In this document: piece after piece, positions 1-10,090 of the stretch | How the letters are laid out: each line of letters begins with the position of its first letter | How positions within the stretch are numbered: the first letter of the stretch is position 1 | Source: Alphaproteobacteria bacterium | GTDB taxonomy: Bacteria; Pseudomonadota; Alphaproteobacteria; Rhizobiales; Hyphomicrobiaceae | Direction of reading: 5' to 3' | Assembly (NCBI GenBank): GCA_019137195.1 | Contig: JAGVSR010000125.1 | Span: forward strand, 1-45,373 | Length of the DNA stretch: 45,373 bases | Notes under the pieces: generated by a model | Databases searched by the model: none | Told to the model about the DNA's origin: nothing | The model's input: only the letters and a program-made list of their open reading frames with translations | Translations under genes and position numbers: made by a program

Positions 1-74
1 TTCATGATCTGACCGGCGAGCCAGCCGGCGATGGCTCCGATGACGAGCCAAATGATGACGGCTTCTATAGCCAT
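1..74 (-). CDS. GlsB/YeaQ/YmgE family membrane protein, N-terminal part
   Basis: Only the first 24 codons lie inside the window; the gene runs off the left edge. The translation begins MAIEAVIIWLVIGAIAGWLA, a hydrophobic first helix with the Gly/Ala-rich pattern of the transglycosylase-associated (GlsB/YeaQ/YmgE) family of small three-helix inner-membrane proteins, often stress-induced. A good GGGAG ribosome-binding site lies about 8 bases before the ATG. A TATAAT-like -10 on the same strand (175-180) and a 12-bp palindrome (160-171) lie upstream. The family call rests on the first helix alone, so it is likely rather than certain. Confidence 0.7.
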   Translation of the reverse strand, partial: MAIEAVIIWLVIGAIAGWLAGQIM

Positions 75-1097
75 GGTTGTTCTCCCTCGTGGCAAAAGCA
101 GCACTCGGCCGTTCACGCCCAGGGCTCCAAACCGGTCCCCGGGGACACCGACGGAAATCTCACAGCTGTGACAGATTATAAGTTGATTTGCCCAGTAGGG
201 CTATCGCTTTCGCAGCCGACGGCGCGCGTCATGACTTGAGCGGTCCGACCGGCACCCCAAGCCCACCACAAACCCACACTCCGATCGACGGATCGGCACG
301 CAGCACCGACACACCGACAACGATCCCGATATCGGTAATGTCCGCGAACGACGCGTGTCACGTACCGTCTGCAACGTCGATCCACCGCGCATTGCAGCAA
401 TCGGTCCGCCCTCTCACACCAACGGCCAGCGAGGATCAGGCTTCCTTGCCCAGCTCACGCGCTCCGACTCCCCCGGCGGCGCCAGGCCTGCAAGGCACCG
501 CGACCGAGCCGCTCGAGATGCGCGCCCGACAGAATGGGCGAAGGACCAGTTGACGGCATCTTCGCGCGCCTCAGACGCGCCCTGCCCTCGCCGCAGATCA
601 AAGACCGACCGGGAAAAGCCGGAGCACCCAATACCATTCCGATGTCTGTCCTCACTCTCGGCAATTTCTGAACCGGCACAGAAGCGGATCAACTTCGGCC
701 AATGCCTGCCGGCGCTGAGCAATGGTCGTTCAACGTCCGCCCTCGGTGATCCTGCGGCGGCAATCGGGCCGCGCGAACTGACTCCTGTTGACCCCAACCC
801 GGCCTCGAGGAAGGCGCGCCACGCTATTGTTGTGGCCGACGCAGGAAGAAGAGTTGCTTGACCAAGTGAGGAAGAATAACATGGCGATCAAAGGCAAATG
901 CCCGCGGCAGCTTTGCAAGCCAAATCGCTCTTGTTCCCGTTTGCGCTCTGGACCACGACCAACGTCCTGGCTCACCCGGTTGCAAATCGACGGAAGACCG
1001 TCCTCGCCACTCGGGACAAGCACATATTCGATTGGAAGATGGGTCCTCTCGGGTTGACCACAGCCCATCTGTCCATGTAGGCGGGAGGCCAAGAACA
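75..1097. other. 1-kb stretch without a convincing gene
   Basis: This stretch separates two divergent genes. Open frames exist on both strands but they are Arg/Pro/Ser-rich, overlap one another and match no domain I recognise. One 58-codon frame at 881-1057 has an AGGAAG motif before its ATG but no protein-like pattern after it. The only structured elements seen are the palindrome at 160-171 and an ATTATA at 175-180 (TATAAT on the minus strand). It could be a decayed gene remnant or a long regulatory region. Confidence 0.5.
160..171. promoter_or_regulatory. 12-bp perfect palindrome next to a TATAAT box, operator candidate
   Basis: TCACAGCTGTGA is a perfect 12-bp palindrome. On the minus strand a TATAAT hexamer occupies 180-175, which would put the transcription start of the GlsB-like gene inside the palindrome, a usual place for a repressor site. 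No good -35 hexamer is visible 16-18 bp upstream, so a vegetative promoter is not secure. The palindrome resembles TGTGA/TCACA half-sites of the CRP/FNR superfamily, but with the wrong spacing. Confidence 0.3.
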
Positions 1098-2612
1098 ATG
1101 TGCATGAAGATTATCGCGACCCTCGCGGGCCTGCTATTGGCGACAGCGAACGGCTTGGCGCTGGCTGATACGGGTGCTCCCAAATATTCAGCCGACATTC
1201 CCGATTCATTTAAGACTCCGGACAGCGTGGAGACGAGCATTGGGACGCTGCGCTTCAAGGACGGCGCGCCGGACGAAAAGACAGCGACCCTCGTCTACGA
1301 TCAGCTCGATCTCAGTCGCGGTATCGAGACGTTCTTGCAGGGCATGCCGGCTACCTCGGTTTATGCCATATGTGACGGCATTAATTCGGTCGGCATCAAG
1401 GATAATGAGGCCATCGGACTCACCGAAGGCTTGATGGACGCTCAATCCCTGTTTCTGACGCCCAATACCACGACGGTCTATGGTCTCGCATGTTTGCAGC
1501 TCTCGGCGGGACCGATGGTTCTAGAGGTGCCGCCCGGCGTTCTAGGTCCAGTTGACGATGCCTACTTCCGCTGGGTGACAGATATCGGCCTCACGGGTCC
1601 CGACCAGGGCAAGGGCGGAAAGTACCTGTTCGTGCCTCCTGGCTTCACCGGTTCATTGCCGGCCGAAGGTTACTTCATACAGAAACCTGCAACCAACCGG
1701 CTGCTCATGTTTTTCCGTGCGTTTGTCGATAAGGGCGATATTGCCAGCGCCGTGAAAGGCGTGAAGGCCGGAGCCAAGCTCTATCCGTTTGCGACTGCCG
1801 ACAGGCCGCCGCAGACGATATTCGTGAACACATCCGGCAAGAAATTCAACACGATCAGCGGAAACACATTCGAGTTCTACCACGAGCTCGATGCCGTCAT
1901 TCAGAACGAGCCGGCCGACTTCGTGTCGCCCGAGACCGTCGGGCTTTTTGCATCCATCGGTATTCGCAAGGGGGTGCCGTTCAAGCCCGACGACCGAATG
2001 ACGAAAATCCTGACCAATGCTGTGGCCATCGGCAACGGCGTCGCGCGCTCGTTCCTATGGCGGCCGCGCGATCCACGAGCACGATTCTATCCCGACCGAA
2101 TGTGGCAGACCGGGTTTGTCGGCAACAGCTACTTGTTCGAGGATGGCGCTGAGAGATTGCTCGATGCGCGAGCGATGTTTTTCTATTATGCAACCGGCAT
2201 CACGCCGGCCATGGCTCGTGCCAAGCCCGGCTCGGGCTCGGCATATGCGGCGGTCTTTCTCGATGCCGTGAGTCAGCCGCTGAACGGCAGCAACGCCTAC
2301 AAGATCACGCTTCCAGGTCCGGTTCCGGCGGCTCAGTTCTGGGCGCTGACGGTCTATAGCAACCAGTCGCGCTCCCTTCTCGAGACGGATCAGAGATCGG
2401 CCGGGATCGACAGCAACTCAAAGGCCCTCAAGGCCAACCCGGATGGCTCCTACACCATTTGGTTCGCAGCCAAGGCCCCGGCCGGCAACGAAGGCAACTG
2501 GGTGCAGACGTGGCCCGAGAAAGGCTTCAATGTCTTGCTGCGGCTTTACGCACCACTCGAGCCTTGGTTCGACAAATCCTGGAAGCCCGGAGATCTCGAA
2601 CCGGTAGAGTAA
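1098..2612 (+). CDS. Secreted DUF1254/DUF1214 domain protein
   Basis: A 504-residue protein of the DUF1254-DUF1214 family, whose biochemical function is unknown. The first 23 residues form a signal peptide (hydrophobic ATLAGLLLATANG core ending ALA), so the protein is exported. Residues about 60-215 match DUF1254 (the NTTTVYG stretch, then GPMVLEVPP). The C-terminal 110 residues match DUF1214 (FWALTVYSNQ, the GNWVQTWP patch and a final LRLYAPLEPWF). I chose the ATG at 1098 because GGGAGG lies 9 bases upstream and the signal peptide starts there; an in-frame start at 1032 would add 22 residues that spoil it. The ATG at 1104 is a close alternative. The gene stands alone, with poorly coding DNA on both sides. 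Confidence 0.85.
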   Translation: MCMKIIATLAGLLLATANGLALADTGAPKYSADIPDSFKTPDSVETSIGTLRFKDGAPDEKTATLVYDQLDLSRGIETFLQGMPATSVYAICDGINSVGIKDNEAIGLTEGLMDAQSLFLTPNTTTVYGLACLQLSAGPMVLEVPPGVLGPVDDAYFRWVTDIGLTGPDQGKGGKYLFVPPGFTGSLPAEGYFIQKPATNRLLMFFRAFVDKGDIASAVKGVKAGAKLYPFATADRPPQTIFVNTSGKKFNTISGNTFEFYHELDAVIQNEPADFVSPETVGLFASIGIRKGVPFKPDDRMTKILTNAVAIGNGVARSFLWRPRDPRARFYPDRMWQTGFVGNSYLFEDGAERLLDARAMFFYYATGITPAMARAKPGSGSAYAAVFLDAVSQPLNGSNAYKITLPGPVPAAQFWALTVYSNQSRSLLETDQRSAGIDSNSKALKANPDGSYTIWFAAKAPAGNEGNWVQTWPEKGFNVLLRLYAPLEPWFDKSWKPGDLEPVE

Positions 2613-3008
2613 GGCGTCCGTTCGAAACTCGCACGCAGACGATCCGGTTCAGACTTGTTTTCGGTGCTCTATTGGAATGGAGCTTTGATTGCCGGGTCGG
2701 GGCAAGAGAGCGAGGAAAGGAGGGTCGTGCAGGATGATCGCGGTCGGTCGCATTGCCGCCATTCGCCAGGAAGAACGGCATGGCTCGCGATGCGCCGCAG
2801 CCAGTTGACAGGCTGACTGTTCCCACCGCGCGATCCCAGCATCACGCCTCGGCTGACCGTCCTGGTCCGTCGCTTCTTGCTGATGGACCATCGCGCCAGA
2901 GCATCTGTGTTCGCGCTCAATGGGCCTGCGGCCGAGCCGCTAACCCATATGACGCTGCAGGCCTCGGGGCCGCGATGTCTCAAATTCCGGCAATGCGGCC
3001 CTCGCCCG
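2613..3008. other. 396-bp convergent spacer, no gene seen
   Basis: This is the spacer between the 3' ends of the DUF1254 gene (plus) and the helicase gene (minus). Short Arg/Pro-rich open frames cross it on both strands with no recognisable domain and no good ribosome-binding site. I see no strong hairpin followed by a T-run. Confidence 0.5.
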
Positions 3009-5648
3009 TCACCCCCGCTCCACAAAGCTATCGACGACACGCTTCGTCTCGCCGGTATCGAATTCGATCGACAGCTTGTTGCCGTCGACGAGTGTCACCG
3101 TGCCCATGCCGAACTTCTCGTGACGCACGCGGTCGCCCGTCCTGAAGCCTTGACCGGCCGCGGTCGACGAGGCGATGAGCTGGCCTTCGATGGTGACGGG
3201 CTGCTTCCATCCGGCGGGGCGCATTTGCGATGCGGGCCGCGACGGCGTGCCCACCCGGCTGTCTTGTGAGGCCGAGCCGTGATGAAACCGGCCTTGATCC
3301 GACCCGCGACCACCGCCCGGCATTGGCGCCTCAACCCCCGCACGTCCCGCCGCAAACGGCCGGCCCTGCGTCGGTGACCGGCTCCCTGCAGGGGAACCGC
3401 CGGCACCACCAAAAGAGCCGCCGGCAAAGCTGTTCTTTGCGCGCTGCCATCCCGGCGTGTCGTAGGTCGAGCGGAAGGGCGTCTGCTCCTCGTCGAAGCG
3501 GCTCTTGCCGTAGGGGTTGAAGCGGCCGGCAAAATTGGCGTAGGCGCCGCCGAACGTGCTCTTGCCTTCGACCACCTCGACGTGCGCCTCGGGCAATTCA
3601 TCGATGAACCGCGACGGCACCGCCGACTGGTAGAGTCCGCGCGTCCTGCGGTTCTGCGCGAAAGAGATCTTGGCGAGGCGCTTCGCCCGCGTGATACCGA
3701 CGTAGGCGAGTCGCCGCTCCTCTTCGAGTCCCGCGAGCCCGCTCTCGTCGAGCGAGCGCTGGTGCGGAAAGAGCCCCTCCTCCCAGCCGGGCAGGAACAC
3801 GGTGTCGAACTCGAGGCCCTTGGCGGCGTGCAGCGTCATGAGCGACACGCGGTCGCCGTCGCTCGTCTGGTCCGCATCCATGACGAGCGAGACGTGCTCG
3901 AGGAACCCGCCCAGGGTTTCGAACTCGTGCATGAAGCGCACGAGCTCTTTGAGGTTCTCGAGCCGGCTTTGCGCCTGCGGGCTCTTGTCTGCCTGCCACA
4001 TGGCCGTGTAGCCGCTCTCGTCCAGGATCAGCTCGGCGAGCTCGGTGTGCTTCAGGGTGTCGATCCCATCGCGCCAGCGCTCGAACGACGCTACCAAGCC
4101 GGACAGCGAATTCCGGGCCTTGCCCGCGAGCTCGTCGGTGCCGACGATGAGGCGCGCTGCATCGAACATCGAGACGCCGCGCGAACGCGCCAGGACGTGG
4201 ATGCGCTCGACCGTCGTGTCGCCGAGACCTCGCTTCGGCACATTGACGATACGCTCGAATTTCAAGTCGTTCGACGGATTGGCCGTCACCTCGAGGTAGG
4301 CGATGGCGTCCTTGATCTCCTGGCGCTCGTAGAACCGAGGGCCGCCGATGACACGGTACGGCAACCCCATGGTGATGAAGCGGTCTTCAAAAACGCGCAT
4401 CTGGAACGACGCGCGAACGAGGATCGCGATCTCGTTGAGCCGGTGCCCGGCCTGCATCAGCGTCTCGATATCGGAAGCGATCGAGCGCGCCTCCTCCTCA
4501 TCGTCCCACACGCCCGTGATGGTCACCTTGCGCCCGAGCGCACCGTCCGTAAACAGCGTCTTGCCGAGTCGTCCTTGGTTCCTGGCGATGAGCCCCGAAG
4601 CGGCCGCGAGGATATGCCCCGTCGAGCGGTAGTTGCGCTCGAGGCGGACCACCTTGGCTCCCGGGAAGTCCTGCTCGAAGCGCAGGATGTTGTCGACCTC
4701 CGCACCGCGCCAGCCGTAGATCGATTGATCGTCGTCTCCGACGCAGCAGATGTTGGGGGATCCCTGTGCCAGCAGACGAAGCCACAGGTACTGCGCGACG
4801 TTGGTGTCCTGGTACTCGTCGACGAGGATGTAGCGGAAGCGGCGGTGATAGTCGGCGAGCACGTCCGGGTGCTCGCGGAAAAGCCGCAAGCACTCGAGCA
4901 GAAGATCGCCGAAATCGCAGGCGTTGAGCTCCTTGAGCCGCTTCTGGTAGGCGTCGTAGAGCTCGACACCCTTGCCGCCCGCGAAGGCGAACGCCTCGCC
5001 CTTGGGCACCTGACCGGGCGTCAGGCCGCGGTTCTTCCAGTCGTCGATGAGCCCCGCGAGCTGGCGTGCCGGCCAGCGGTCTTTGTCGATCCTCGCCGCC
5101 TCGATCACCTGCTTCAGAAGCCTCAGCTGGTCGTCGGTGTCGAGAATGGTAAAGCCTGATTTCAAGCCCACCAGCTCGTGGTGCCGGCGCAGGATCTTGA
5201 CGCCGATGGAATGGAACGTGCCGAGCCACGGCATGCCCTCGACCGCCCCGCCGACGAGACCACCGATGCGCTCTTTCATCTCGCGCGCGGCCTTGTTGGT
5301 GAAGGTGACGGCGAGGATCTGCGACGGGAAGGCCCGCCCGCTGGCGAGGATGTGGGCGATACGCGTCGTCAGAACACGCGTCTTGCCGGTACCCGCACCT
5401 GCGAGCACCAGCACCGGTCCGTCGAGCGTCTCCACCGCCTCGCGCTGCTCGGGATTGATGCCCTCGAGATAGGGTGCTGCCGCGTTCGCTAGCGCACGCG
5501 ACGAGATCGGGCCCGCGGCCGGTCGCTCGGGCGCGGGCGGAGCGCCAGCGTGCCCGCGCGGCGCGTCCGGCAGATCGAACGGAGGCAGATCGGACGTGTC
5601 GCCGTCGGGCGTGGCAGGCCGATGTCCTGGCTTGCGATTCTCAGTCAT
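3009..5648 (-). CDS. uvrD: UvrD/PcrA-type ATP-dependent DNA helicase
   Basis: An 879-residue superfamily 1A 3'-5' DNA helicase, acting in nucleotide excision and mismatch repair and in clearing proteins from DNA. Visible motifs: Q-motif NPEQREAV (residues 66-73), Walker A AGAGTGKT (83-90), motif Ia TFTNKAAREM (115-124), motif II VDEYQDT (276-282), motif III GDDDQSIYGWRGA, motif IV RLERNYRS, and motif V GLEFDTVFLPGWEEGLFPH. Residues roughly 735-810 are a Gly/Ser/Arg low-complexity linker. It is followed by a C-terminal basic Tudor-like domain (VRHEKFGMGTV) as in PcrA/UvrD, known in that family to contact RNA polymerase. The ATG at 5648 is preferred to a TTG at 5705 because the latter adds a non-conserved tail. 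The N-terminal 50 residues are Pro-rich and probably disordered. It diverges from the AsmA gene across a 288-bp spacer. Confidence 0.95.
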   Translation of the reverse strand: MTENRKPGHRPATPDGDTSDLPPFDLPDAPRGHAGAPPAPERPAAGPISSRALANAAAPYLEGINPEQREAVETLDGPVLVLAGAGTGKTRVLTTRIAHILASGRAFPSQILAVTFTNKAAREMKERIGGLVGGAVEGMPWLGTFHSIGVKILRRHHELVGLKSGFTILDTDDQLRLLKQVIEAARIDKDRWPARQLAGLIDDWKNRGLTPGQVPKGEAFAFAGGKGVELYDAYQKRLKELNACDFGDLLLECLRLFREHPDVLADYHRRFRYILVDEYQDTNVAQYLWLRLLAQGSPNICCVGDDDQSIYGWRGAEVDNILRFEQDFPGAKVVRLERNYRSTGHILAAASGLIARNQGRLGKTLFTDGALGRKVTITGVWDDEEEARSIASDIETLMQAGHRLNEIAILVRASFQMRVFEDRFITMGLPYRVIGGPRFYERQEIKDAIAYLEVTANPSNDLKFERIVNVPKRGLGDTTVERIHVLARSRGVSMFDAARLIVGTDELAGKARNSLSGLVASFERWRDGIDTLKHTELAELILDESGYTAMWQADKSPQAQSRLENLKELVRFMHEFETLGGFLEHVSLVMDADQTSDGDRVSLMTLHAAKGLEFDTVFLPGWEEGLFPHQRSLDESGLAGLEEERRLAYVGITRAKRLAKISFAQNRRTRGLYQSAVPSRFIDELPEAHVEVVEGKSTFGGAYANFAGRFNPYGKSRFDEEQTPFRSTYDTPGWQRAKNSFAGGSFGGAGGSPAGSRSPTQGRPFAAGRAGVEAPMPGGGRGSDQGRFHHGSASQDSRVGTPSRPASQMRPAGWKQPVTIEGQLIASSTAAGQGFRTGDRVRHEKFGMGTVTLVDGNKLSIEFDTGETKRVVDSFVERG

Positions 5649-5936
5649 GGCGAGCACGTATACCACCGCGACCGGGGCCACAATCCGGCCAAGTCCAAAC
5701 CTCAACCGGAATATTTCGCTTCATGAGGAGGTTGGTGCAGCCCGTGAATGTGCCGGGCGAGGTCGGAAAAACTCCCCAATTCCATTTCAGTATCCAGCCT
5801 CGGCGCGTTAGGCTAAACCGGCCGTACGACAAGGCGCGGCTGAAGACCGAGCCGGGTCGGGCGTGGCCGCCTCGGGTTGGGAGTGCGCGGCCTCGGTCGC
5901 TCGGCCCCCAAGGGCTTACGTGGTGAGATTGAACGC

Positions 5937-8900
5937 ATGAACAATGCGCTGCTCTACATCGGCGGCCTCCTGATCCTCGTCCTGTCCGCACTTTTCGCCG
6001 TCCCGTATTTTGTTGACTGGAACAGCTATCGCGGCGTGTTCGAGGAAGAAGCGACCCGCGTTCTCGGCCGTGACGTCCGGGTCGGCGGCAATGTCAACCT
6101 GCGCCTCCTGCCCTCGCCCTACGTCAGCTTCGAGAAGCTCAAGATCGCCGACGTGGGCACAACGTCGCGCGAATCGGTGTTCCGCGCCGACGGCTTCACG
6201 ATGTGGCTCTCGATCCCGCCGCTCCTGAAGGGCGTGGTCGAGGCGCGCAAGATCGAGCTCAAGCGCCCGATGCTGCGCCTCGTCAGCGATGCCGAGGGCG
6301 GCGGCAACTGGCAGACACTCACGATCGTCTCCGGCGAGCTGCCGTTCGTGCCCAAGGACGTCGCGCTTCAGTCGGTGACGCTCGTCGACGGCATCATATC
6401 CTTCGGTGGCCCGCATCAGCCCGAGCTCGCCGCCATCGAGGACATCGACGGTGAGCTGTCGGCCGACACGCTGACAGGCCCCTACAAATTCGTCGGCAAG
6501 CTCGCCTGGAACGGCAAGCCGCGCGACGTGCGCCTTTCGACCGCCGCCCAGGACGCCAACGGCGATATTCGCTTCAAGACCGCCGTCAAGGCGCTCGACA
6601 CCCTCAACTCCTACGTGCTCTCTGGCAAGTTCGCTGACATCAAGGGTAAACCGAAGCTCGACGGCGAGCTGACTGCGCTCCTCCACATCGGTCTCGGCGG
6701 CTCAGAGGCGGCCGCCAATGGCAAGGCCGATGGCACCACAGGCGACGTCTCGCCCCCCATACCCACTCCACAAGCCGCTGCCGAGGACAATATCGTGCCG
6801 GACCGTCCGACGCTGCTCCCGGGCGAGGCGGCTACGGCGGGCGCGATATTCGAGCTCAAAAGCAAGGTCACGGGCGACGTCAACGGTGTCGCCCTCGACG
6901 ATCTCACTCTATCCCTCGAGCACGACGGTCCGCCACAGCTCATCACGGGCGCAGCCCGGATCTCCTGGCCCGACCGGCTCAAGACCGAGCTTACACTGTC
7001 CTCGCGCTGGATCGATCTCGACAAGGTTGTGGGCCGCGACGGCAAGGCAGTGCCTCTCACCGCCGCTCGCGATCTCTTCGACGCCCTCGGCCGCGCGCTG
7101 CCCGAGACCGCCGACACTGAGGCACGCCTCACGCTCGACCAGGTGACGCTCGGCGGCGAAGGCCTGAGCGGCGTCGAGGTCTCTGCCGCGCGCTCCGGCG
7201 GCCCTCTCGCGATCAGAGGCATCAGGGCCGGCCTCCCGGGCGGCGCCCGCTTCGACCTCGACGGTGTGCTGACCGGCCCCACGACCGACCGCACGTTCGA
7301 CGGCTACGTCTCGCTCGCCGGCCCTAGCCTCGCACGCCTCCTGAGCTGGGGGTTCCAGGGGGCCGCCGTCCTTCCCGGGCGTGCCGAGGGTGCATTCTCG
7401 CTCGACGGACAATTGAAGCTCAAGGCGCGCCAGGTGGACATTGGTGAGGCGACCGCTGAGATCGCCGGCCTTCCGCTGAAAGGTGGCCTGTCGCTCACCC
7501 TCGGCGACCGCCGAACGATCGCCGTCGAAATCGACGGACATCGCATCGACGTCGGCAACCTGTGGCCAGGGGCTCTTGCACCCGAGCGGCTCACGGCGCT
7601 CGTACGCCGACCGGCAAATACCGCCGATGCCGGCACGCCGAGCCCAGCTGGCGAAACCGCGACCGGCGAGGCCGCACCGGACACTCCGCCGCTGCTCACC
7701 GGCGTGGACTGGAAGATGCGCTTGCGGGCGGCGGAGATCACCGACGGGGACCGCCTCCTCAAGGACGTCGATGCCGATGTTGCGCTGACGGGCGGCAAGC
7801 TCTCGATGCGGGTTCTGCGCTTCGCGACGAAGACCGGGGTCGCCGTCGATCTCGAAGGCGAGGCCAAGGACGTCGCGAGCGACGCGAGCGGGACTATTCG
7901 CGGCACCGTCGAGGTGCCGACGCCCGAGGCCGTCACCGCCCTCGGCACGTTCGTCGGCCTCGGCGGTGACGGCGGGCTCGAGCTTGCCCGCTTCGGCGAT
8001 CTCGCCCCCATGCGGCTCGCCGGCACGCTCGAGACCGGGAAGCGCCTTCCGACCTCGAGCGATCTCAATCTCGACGGCTCCTCGAACGGCGGACGCCTCG
8101 TCGCACGCGCACTCCTCGATGCGGGCTGGTCGACTTGGCGGAACGGCCCGGCCGACATCGCGATCTCGCTCGATCAGCCGAATGCGGCCCGCATCGCAGA
8201 GGCAATGGTCGGCATCGCCCCCATGTCGCAGCCGCTTCCCGGCACCGAGGCGGCACGCCTCGCCGTCAAGACCGCAGGCACCGCCGCGAGCGGCATGCTC
8301 GTCTCGGCGGAGCTCGCATCGCCGACGCAATCGGTCGCCTACGACGGCCGCATGATCCTTCCCGCCGCCGGACCGGCGCGGCTCGAGGGTAAGCTCATCG
8401 CCAGGAACGGAGAGGTGCGCTCGCTGCTCGCACTGGCCGGCGTGCCGCTGGCACCAGGCGTCCAGGCCCGCCTCCAGGGCTCGGTCTCGGTCGAGGCCGG
8501 CGACGGGCGCACCGTTCTCACCCCGGACGACCTCGTCGTCGGCGGATCGAAAGTCAACGGCCGCGTCACGATCACAGCGGCGAAGGACACCACGCCGCGG
8601 CGCCTCGAGGCCGACCTCGACGTCGACCTGGCTTCGGTGCCGGGCCTCTTGACCGTGCTGCTTGAGAGGCAGGAGGCAGCGCCGGTCGTTCCACCGGCAC
8701 CCGAGCCCGCATCTCGAACCACCGACGGCAAGACCCGGCGCGCCCGTGAGACCACCCATCCCGCGAGCTCGCCCGTGCTCGACACCGCAGCGTCCATCTG
8801 GCCAGCACAGAGCTTCGACGCGGCCATGGCTCGCGACCTCGAAGCAAGCCTGACCGCACGCTTCGGTACGCTTTCGCTCGAGCCGGGCCTCGCCATGTCG

Positions 8901-10082
8901 AACGCCGTCCTCCGTGTCACGTCTGCGCCGGGCCGCCTTGCCGTCGACAGCCTCGAGGCCGAAGGCGTCGGTGGCCGCATCACGAGCAAGTTCGCCATCG
9001 AGAAGGGCGCCGCCGGCGCCTCGCTCGACGGCAGCCTCGAGATCAAGGTGCCGGGCACGAATGCACCAGACTCCGCAAGGCAGTCGGCGACCGGCGACGC
9101 CGCGAGCTTCCGCCTTGCCTTCTCCGGCCGCGGCCTCAGCCCCGCTGGCCTCATGTCCGTTTTGCATGGAGAAGGAGAAATCAAGCTCGCGGACGCGACA
9201 TTGAACGGCAACTCGCCGAAGGCCGTTGCCGAGGTGTCGGAGGCAGCACTGACCGGCAAGGGTGCCAACAGCGGCGACGAGCTGGCGGACAGCCTGAAGG
9301 CAGCTTTGAAAGCCGGCGCACTGCCACTCGGCACCGTCAACCTCCCCCTGAAGCTGTCCGACGGAACGTTGCGCCTCGACAACCTCGCGATCGAGACACC
9401 CGACGGACGCGCCACGCTGAAGGCCGTAGTCGAGGTCTCCACGCTGCGTCTCGACAGCGAGTGGCAGATCGAGCCGCGCATCACGCGCGAGATGCCCGCC
9501 ACGCCGGCAGCCGCGGCGACCGCCGCCGCTGCACCAGCTTCAGCGGCAGGCGCCGGCACGGGGGTGCCCACGCCTGCTGCACCTATAGCCGCCCTGCCGC
9601 CCGCCACCGAGCGCGTCCTCCTGCCGGCACTCACCGTCACCTACGTCGGCAAGCTCCGTGACTACTCGAGCCTCGAGCCCATCGTTGCCACCGCGGCCCT
9701 CGAGCGCGAGCTGTCTGTGCGCAAGATGGAGCGAGAGGTGGACCTGCTCGAGCGCCTGCGCCGCCAGGACGAGGCGCGCGCCAAGGCCGACTTCGAGCGA
9801 CAGAAGGCGCTCGAGGCCGAGCGCACGCGCCAGCTGGAGAACCTCTCGGCGCCGTGGCCGATGCCGGCCGCGCCAACGGCAGGTGAGACAGACGCTTCCA
9901 CGGGCGCCCCCACGCCTGGAGAGCCCGTTGCGGCGACGGTTGATGCGACCGGCACTTCGGCAGCGGGCGCGCCGGCCGCAGATCCCGACGCTGTCGAGCC
10001 GCCACGGGCAGCCTCACGTCCGCGGCCGGTGAAGAAGCGGCCTGCCGACAACTGGCAGCCGTTCCAGATCCAGCCCTTCTGA
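5937..10082 (+). CDS. Large AsmA family protein
   Basis: A 1381-residue AsmA/YhjG-like protein. Residues 4-22 form an N-terminal membrane anchor (LLYIGGLLILVLSALFAV), directly followed by the family hallmark FVDWNSYRGVFEEEATRVLG and the VGGNVNLRLLPSPYVSFEKL block. AsmA proteins span the periplasm and are linked to outer-membrane homeostasis and phospholipid transport. The middle is long repeated beta-strand sequence of AsmA type, and a C-terminal AsmA_2-like region lies around residues 1030-1180. Unusually, residues about 1252-1304 form a highly charged coiled coil (ERELSVRKMEREVDLLERL), followed by a Pro/Ala-rich tail ending WQPFQIQPF. The ATG at 5937 fits the start of the anchor; an upstream in-frame start at 5877 adds 20 unconserved residues. 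The gene converges on the RHH gene. Confidence 0.92.
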   Translation: MNNALLYIGGLLILVLSALFAVPYFVDWNSYRGVFEEEATRVLGRDVRVGGNVNLRLLPSPYVSFEKLKIADVGTTSRESVFRADGFTMWLSIPPLLKGVVEARKIELKRPMLRLVSDAEGGGNWQTLTIVSGELPFVPKDVALQSVTLVDGIISFGGPHQPELAAIEDIDGELSADTLTGPYKFVGKLAWNGKPRDVRLSTAAQDANGDIRFKTAVKALDTLNSYVLSGKFADIKGKPKLDGELTALLHIGLGGSEAAANGKADGTTGDVSPPIPTPQAAAEDNIVPDRPTLLPGEAATAGAIFELKSKVTGDVNGVALDDLTLSLEHDGPPQLITGAARISWPDRLKTELTLSSRWIDLDKVVGRDGKAVPLTAARDLFDALGRALPETADTEARLTLDQVTLGGEGLSGVEVSAARSGGPLAIRGIRAGLPGGARFDLDGVLTGPTTDRTFDGYVSLAGPSLARLLSWGFQGAAVLPGRAEGAFSLDGQLKLKARQVDIGEATAEIAGLPLKGGLSLTLGDRRTIAVEIDGHRIDVGNLWPGALAPERLTALVRRPANTADAGTPSPAGETATGEAAPDTPPLLTGVDWKMRLRAAEITDGDRLLKDVDADVALTGGKLSMRVLRFATKTGVAVDLEGEAKDVASDASGTIRGTVEVPTPEAVTALGTFVGLGGDGGLELARFGDLAPMRLAGTLETGKRLPTSSDLNLDGSSNGGRLVARALLDAGWSTWRNGPADIAISLDQPNAARIAEAMVGIAPMSQPLPGTEAARLAVKTAGTAASGMLVSAELASPTQSVAYDGRMILPAAGPARLEGKLIARNGEVRSLLALAGVPLAPGVQARLQGSVSVEAGDGRTVLTPDDLVVGGSKVNGRVTITAAKDTTPRRLEADLDVDLASVPGLLTVLLERQEAAPVVPPAPEPASRTTDGKTRRARETTHPASSPVLDTAASIWPAQSFDAAMARDLEASLTARFGTLSLEPGLAMSNAVLRVTSAPGRLAVDSLEAEGVGGRITSKFAIEKGAAGASLDGSLEIKVPGTNAPDSARQSATGDAASFRLAFSGRGLSPAGLMSVLHGEGEIKLADATLNGNSPKAVAEVSEAALTGKGANSGDELADSLKAALKAGALPLGTVNLPLKLSDGTLRLDNLAIETPDGRATLKAVVEVSTLRLDSEWQIEPRITREMPATPAAAATAAAAPASAAGAGTGVPTPAAPIAALPPATERVLLPALTVTYVGKLRDYSSLEPIVATAALERELSVRKMEREVDLLERLRRQDEARAKADFERQKALEAERTRQLENLSAPWPMPAAPTAGETDASTGAPTPGEPVAATVDATGTSAAGAPAADPDAVEPPRAASRPRPVKKRPADNWQPFQIQPF

Positions 10083-10090
10083 TGTTTGAC

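Noticed and set aside
881-1057. 58-codon frame with AGGAAG before its ATG
   Set aside because: Sequence after the first residues is Arg/Ser/Pro-rich and unlike a protein; too short to support.
3582-5159. A 525-codon open frame antisense to the helicase gene
   Set aside because: Composition artefact of GC-rich codon use; product is Arg/Leu/Glu-rich without domains, and the opposite strand encodes a clear UvrD.
6909-9167. 752-codon and 433-codon open frames antisense to the AsmA gene
   Set aside because: Shadows of the real AsmA reading frame; no domain and no ribosome-binding site.
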